A stretch of 29,400 nt of DNA from UBA8517 sp964606975 (lineage in GTDB: Bacteria; Patescibacteriota; Microgenomatia; UBA8517), in the NCBI GenBank assembly GCA_964606975.1, contig CAZSGY010000015.1, positions 1 to 29,400 of the forward strand, read 5' to 3'. Shown here piece by piece: positions 27,090 through 29,400 of this stretch. Within the stretch, counting starts at the first letter, position 1. Every line of letters starts with the position of its first letter. Position numbers and translations under genes: made by a program. The notes under the pieces were generated by a model that was not told the DNA's origin, searched no databases, and saw only the letters and a list, made by a program, of their open reading frames with translations.

Positions 27090-27118
27090 AATATATCTTG
27101 AGGCGGGGGAATAATCAA
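27090..27118 (-). promoter_or_regulatory. Promoter of the adenylate kinase-like gene (leaderless)
   Basis: Minus strand: TTGATT (27118 to 27113), a 17-bp spacer and TATATT (27095 to 27090). Exactly 6 nt separate the -10 from the ATG at 27083, so +1 coincides with the start codon. Confidence 0.65.
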
Positions 27119-27182
27119 GAGTAATCTTGCCATTCGGAAATTACGTTCCCTCATGGTAAAATACGCATGGATACTCGTAAAT

Positions 27183-27253
27183 TGGGGGATCGTCTAACGG
27201 TAGGACCGCAGTTTTTGGAGCTGCTTATCGGGGTTCGAATCCCTGTCCCCCAG
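27183..27253 (+). tRNA. tRNA-Gln (TTG)
   Basis: Acceptor TGGGGGA (27183-27189) pairs with TCCCCCA (27246-27252), with the T1-A72 pair and discriminator G typical of tRNA-Gln. The anticodon arm GCAGT-TTTTGGA-GCTGC gives anticodon TTG. The T-arm is CGGGG-TTCGAAT-CCCTG. CCA is not encoded. A GATACT at 27170-27175 ends 7 nt upstream and may be the -10 box. Confidence 0.94.
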
Positions 27254-27363
27254 CTCACTTTCTTCACTTCTCGCCAGTTATTTGGGCTACAAAGACAAAA
27301 TTCATACCACACATAAAATTTTTTCCGCTTGGTAATTCTCTAAATATTGCAAAGTGTGAGATA

Positions 27364-27888
27364 ATGAATGGACAGATGAAGAAAGGGTTTGTCCAAGCAC
27401 TGCCCATTGTCTTATTGATAATAGTTAGCGTAGCCTTTGCCTATTATTATGGCAGTCAGCAAAACAAGACTTCTTACCTTAAGACAACTCAAAACCAAGA
27501 CGGTCCGGAAATAGCAGCGTCCACTACTCCCACTTTTGTTCCCACACCCGTTCCAACCTCAAACATTCCTTCCGGGTGGAAAACTTACAATAATAAAAGA
27601 TATGGTTTTGAAATTTCCTTTCCTTCCGAATACAAAGCTTTAGATGACGCCAATAGCCTTTACGGTTATCCCAATGGGATTGTCTTAATCTACGGCGGAG
27701 GTCAGTCTTATGATTTGGTAATAGAACATTGGAGCAATCAATCCGAATACGAAAATAAATATAGAAATCAGTCAAATATTACCATTAAGAAAATAGGCGA
27801 CACTTATATTTCACTTCTTAATACCAACTTCGAGGTCGAGGTTGACGAGATGGTAAAAACTTTTAAAATCACCGGCTCGGGTGAATAA
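27364..27888 (+). CDS. Membrane-anchored exported protein with PsbP-like C-terminal domain
   Basis: A 174-residue protein: an N-terminal membrane anchor (MKKGFVQALPIVLLIIVSVAFAYYYG), a Thr/Pro-rich linker (about residues 48-66) and a C-terminal extracytoplasmic domain starting IPSGWKTYNNKRYGFEISFPSEYK. The W-x-TY-x(4)-YGFEISFP pattern is frequent in small exported CPR and Gram-positive proteins and resembles the PsbP/Mog1 fold; function unknown. The first ATG at 27364 lies inside a GATAAT -10-like hexamer (27360-27365). The ATG at 27376, 10 nt after the box and beginning MKKG as expected for an export signal, is the better start. It is followed by a coupled small ORF. Confidence 0.75.
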   Translation: MNGQMKKGFVQALPIVLLIIVSVAFAYYYGSQQNKTSYLKTTQNQDGPEIAASTTPTFVPTPVPTSNIPSGWKTYNNKRYGFEISFPSEYKALDDANSLYGYPNGIVLIYGGGQSYDLVIEHWSNQSEYENKYRNQSNITIKKIGDTYISLLNTNFEVEVDEMVKTFKITGSGE

Positions 27889-27989
27889 TGTCCAAGCAGA
27901 AAAAAGTCGATAAACCAATTTCCGGCAAAATTAGTTTTATGGCATCAATCAAAAATGTGCAAAAAAGGGAGGGGGTGAATGATTCATGA
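27888..27989 (+). CDS. Possible small coupled ORF (33 aa)
   Basis: ATG at 27888 overlaps the stop of the preceding gene (TAATG), and its TGA (27987-27989) overlaps the next gene's ATG at 27986. The predicted product, 33 residues beginning MSKQKKVDKPISGKISFM, is basic and polar with no known match. The double stop-start overlap would chain translation through all three genes and removes any noncoding gap. Against it: the strong Shine-Dalgarno of the next gene lies inside its 3' end, so the stretch may simply be an intergenic leader. Confidence 0.4.
   Translation: MSKQKKVDKPISGKISFMASIKNVQKREGVNDS
27967..27978 (+). promoter_or_regulatory. Strong Shine-Dalgarno (GGGAGGGGGTGA)
   Basis: A G-rich ribosome binding site 7 nt before the ATG at 27986, with the GGGGGTGA core also seen before 13429 and 22450. 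Confidence 0.65.
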
Positions 27990-28444
27990 AAGGTAATAAA
28001 ATGGTAGTTGCAGGAAGTCTGGCTATAGTTGTTGTTCTTATTGGTATTTTTGTTCTTAAAGGAATTTCACCCAAAGAGGCAGATCCAAATTATGATGAAG
28101 AGATGCTTGCCGAAACGGAAGATCTACTTCCAAACGAGGTGGGAACAGAAAAAACCGTCAAAGGATCATGCGACATGATAAACGAAGCCAGTACTTGTGT
28201 AGAATATTTTGGATCATATTGGAATGAGGAAACCATTAATATGGTTTGCCAAGACGGCATCTATTCAAAAAATGGCTGCCCTGATCAGGCAATGGGAGGT
28301 TGCAGAATGAATCCTGAATCAGAAACGGATCAAATAACGTGGCATTATGAACGCGGCGGGGGCGGGTATAACGAAGAAAGCATTAAATATGCCATGCAAG
28401 CGTGTAACGGCGTCCCAGGAGGTCTTTGGACGGAAGAGAATTAA
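27986..28444 (+). CDS. Membrane-anchored cysteine-rich exported protein
   Basis: A 152-residue protein with one N-terminal hydrophobic helix (MVVAGSLAIVVVLIGIFVL, about residues 5-23), an acidic linker and a C-terminal ectodomain with six cysteines (GSCDMIN, STCVEYF, MVCQDG, NGCPDQ, GGCRMN, QACNGV), an even number fitting three disulfides. Aromatic residues cluster in EYFGSYW and WHYERGGGGYNEE. I do not recognise the family. It would be a natural client of the exported DsbA-like oxidoreductase encoded at 23848. It has a strong Shine-Dalgarno and is coupled to the upstream genes. No lipobox is evident. Confidence 0.72.
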   Translation: MKGNKMVVAGSLAIVVVLIGIFVLKGISPKEADPNYDEEMLAETEDLLPNEVGTEKTVKGSCDMINEASTCVEYFGSYWNEETINMVCQDGIYSKNGCPDQAMGGCRMNPESETDQITWHYERGGGGYNEESIKYAMQACNGVPGGLWTEEN

Positions 28445-28456
28445 TTTTTATTAAAT

Positions 28457-28588
28457 ATGTTCGTAATAACGGCCGTTCAATATTGCCTCTCTGGCTTCAA
28501 GTGTGATACACCCAGAGTGGGAGTTACGGGTCTGAGTGGTCCGAGACTCTACTGCTCAGCCAAGCTTGGGCACCAATCAAATGAATAA
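28457..28588 (+). CDS. Possible 43-aa ORF overlapping the zinc-ribbon protein start
   Basis: An open frame from ATG 28457 to TAA 28588 encodes MFVITAVQYCLSGF..., 43 residues with three Cys, overlapping the next gene's ATG (28581) by 8 bp. A TAATTT hexamer (28442-28447) ends 9 nt upstream. The DNA from about 28485 to 28575 is visibly more GC-rich than its surroundings and full of small hairpins (GTGT-GAT-ACAC at 28501-28511, CCCA-GAG-TGGG at 28511-28521, palindrome CCAAGCTTGG), so a structured RNA or an imported fragment is an alternative. Coding status is uncertain. Confidence 0.22.
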   Translation: MFVITAVQYCLSGFKCDTPRVGVTGLSGPRLYCSAKLGHQSNE

Positions 28589-29312
28589 AAACCAACATGA
28601 GATCTTAACTGATGTTGTATTTACATTTATATGGAGCTTCAAAAAAGGAGACAATATCATTTATAACTTCGAAATACTTTTCGAACTTTACAAATCTAGG
28701 AGGGCAACAAAAAGCCAATATTTTAACAAACCAATAACCCTGATCATTGCTGCAATTGTCGAATGTATACTTGATGATTTCGCCATTCGAGTTAAAGAAC
28801 ACGTAAATGATAAAGTTCCCAATATCAGTCTTTCCCAAATAATCGATTTTAGAAGTAAAAAACTTGAGAAATTTGAACATTATATTGCAAAAGCGATTGA
28901 ATTTGATCTTTTTGAGCAACCCCCAAGTTTTTACTCCGATTTAAGACTACTGCAACATATGAGAAATAGATTACATATTCAGAATAGAAATTATAAACTC
29001 GATAAAGACGAGTACAATATTTTTACCGACTTAAACCTCTCAAGATCTGAAAAAGTTTTGAAAACCATATTGTTAACGATGTACTCAAAATTTCCACGTC
29101 AGGATATTACTGAAGAAACAAAGAAAAGCGCCCTAGATATTATTGAGCAAATGATTTCTGGAAATGACCCCAAAGATCCAGCAAATCTTCTTCGGACCCC
29201 ACATCCTTATCAAGGCGTTCTTGAATCAGAGGATTGCCCATATTGCCTTTCTGGACTGGTCAAACATGGTGAATATTGTCCCTACTGCGGAAATATTTGC
29301 ACAATACCATGA
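28581..29312 (+). CDS. Hypothetical protein with C-terminal zinc ribbon, possible HEPN-like domain
   Basis: A 243-residue soluble protein. The N-terminal 200 residues look all-helical (FTFIWSFKKGDNIIYNFEILFELYKS, ITLIIAAIVECILDDFAIRVKEHV), with a motif LLQHMRNRLHIQNRN whose RN-x-x-H spacing resembles the R/H site of HEPN RNase-like proteins, though one residue shorter than canonical Rx4-6H. The C-terminus (about 212-240) is a zinc ribbon, CPYC...CPYCGN. I start it at ATG 28581; an in-frame GTG at 28536 lies in the GC-rich stretch. No Shine-Dalgarno or clear -10 precedes it. Its AT-rich codon use and position after a structured noncoding block differ from the compact genes to the left. HEPN membership is tentative. 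Confidence 0.72.
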   Translation: MNKNQHEILTDVVFTFIWSFKKGDNIIYNFEILFELYKSRRATKSQYFNKPITLIIAAIVECILDDFAIRVKEHVNDKVPNISLSQIIDFRSKKLEKFEHYIAKAIEFDLFEQPPSFYSDLRLLQHMRNRLHIQNRNYKLDKDEYNIFTDLNLSRSEKVLKTILLTMYSKFPRQDITEETKKSALDIIEQMISGNDPKDPANLLRTPHPYQGVLESEDCPYCLSGLVKHGEYCPYCGNICTIP

Positions 29313-29326
29313 GTTATGGAACTGAA

Positions 29327-29339
29327 AGGTCCTAGACCT
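29327..29339. other. Short hairpin after the zinc-ribbon gene
   Basis: AGGTC-CTA-GACCT, a 5-bp stem 15 bp past the stop at 29312. It is followed by GTTTGCC and then a T-rich run near 29363-29370, which is too far for a classical intrinsic terminator. Nothing else was seen between 29313 and the window end. Confidence 0.25.
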
Positions 29340-29400
29340 GTTTGCCTTGCTCGTTTCACTCGCTTTTTTCTACCATTTCGGGAGATTTACTCTTTTGCCA

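Noticed and set aside
28536..28580. GTG start for the zinc-ribbon protein
   Set aside because: The added 15 residues fall in the GC-rich hairpin block and look unlike the rest of the protein. ATG 28581 is preferred.
1..29400. CRISPR array, insertion sequence or prophage
   Set aside because: No spaced direct repeats, transposase, integrase or phage structural genes were found on reading both strands.
1..29400. Recoded UGA (Gracilibacteria/Absconditabacteria code)
   Set aside because: Genes such as fpg end in TGA at the expected length, and no frame needs in-frame TGA to be read through.

Overview
The window looks like a chromosomal segment of a Candidate Phyla Radiation (Patescibacteria) bacterium, most likely of the Microgenomates type. 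This is inference. It rests on moderately AT-rich DNA, very tight gene packing with many 1-10 bp overlaps, a 5'-3' exonuclease that stands alone instead of being fused to DNA polymerase I, an archaeal-type ATP-dependent DNA ligase, shortened house-keeping proteins, and several small membrane proteins that I recognise only as CPR-type conserved hypotheticals. TGA is used as a stop (for example at the end of fpg), so the UGA-to-Gly code of Gracilibacteria/Absconditabacteria does not apply.

Left part (1-16983). Translation and quality control come first: tRNA-Met, trpS, an OB-fold tRNA-binding protein and ftsH. A DNA repair and replication set is interleaved with other genes: the polA-type exonuclease, fpg/mutM, recF, an ATP-dependent ligase and an alkyltransferase-like protein. 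Between them lie a GT4 glycosyltransferase, an HD + alpha/beta hydrolase fusion, a DUF5654 membrane protein diverging from an NAD(P)HX dehydratase-like protein, a Fic protein, a DUF4870 protein, a phosphoribosyltransferase, a short peptidyl-tRNA hydrolase, a CvpA-CAP fusion and a YdjM-like membrane protein.

Middle (16997-24657). This is a copper and thiol-redox island. On the minus strand are a membrane protein that begins with a CxxC and its helical partner, a CopZ-like HMA protein, and a DsbD/UreH-like transporter fused to a cupredoxin domain. On the plus strand are CsoR, a membrane-anchored cupredoxin, a CopA-type Cu(I) ATPase, thioredoxin, a proline-rich protein, thioredoxin reductase and a membrane-anchored DsbA-like protein. 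The two arms diverge from two interlocked consensus sigma70 promoters sharing one GC-rich palindrome, a likely CsoR operator.

Right part (24685-29400). It holds an HD protein, a TrmH/SpoU methyltransferase next to tRNA-Glu and tRNA-Lys, an adenylate kinase-like protein, tRNA-Gln, two membrane-anchored exported proteins with a possible small coupled ORF between them, a GC-rich structured stretch, and a protein with a C-terminal zinc ribbon and possible HEPN character.

A theme across the window is initiation. At least a dozen genes have a -10 hexamer 6-11 nt before the start codon, which predicts leaderless or nearly leaderless mRNA. A few others have instead a very strong G-rich Shine-Dalgarno (GGGGGTGA type). 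No CRISPR array, transposase or clear prophage was seen.
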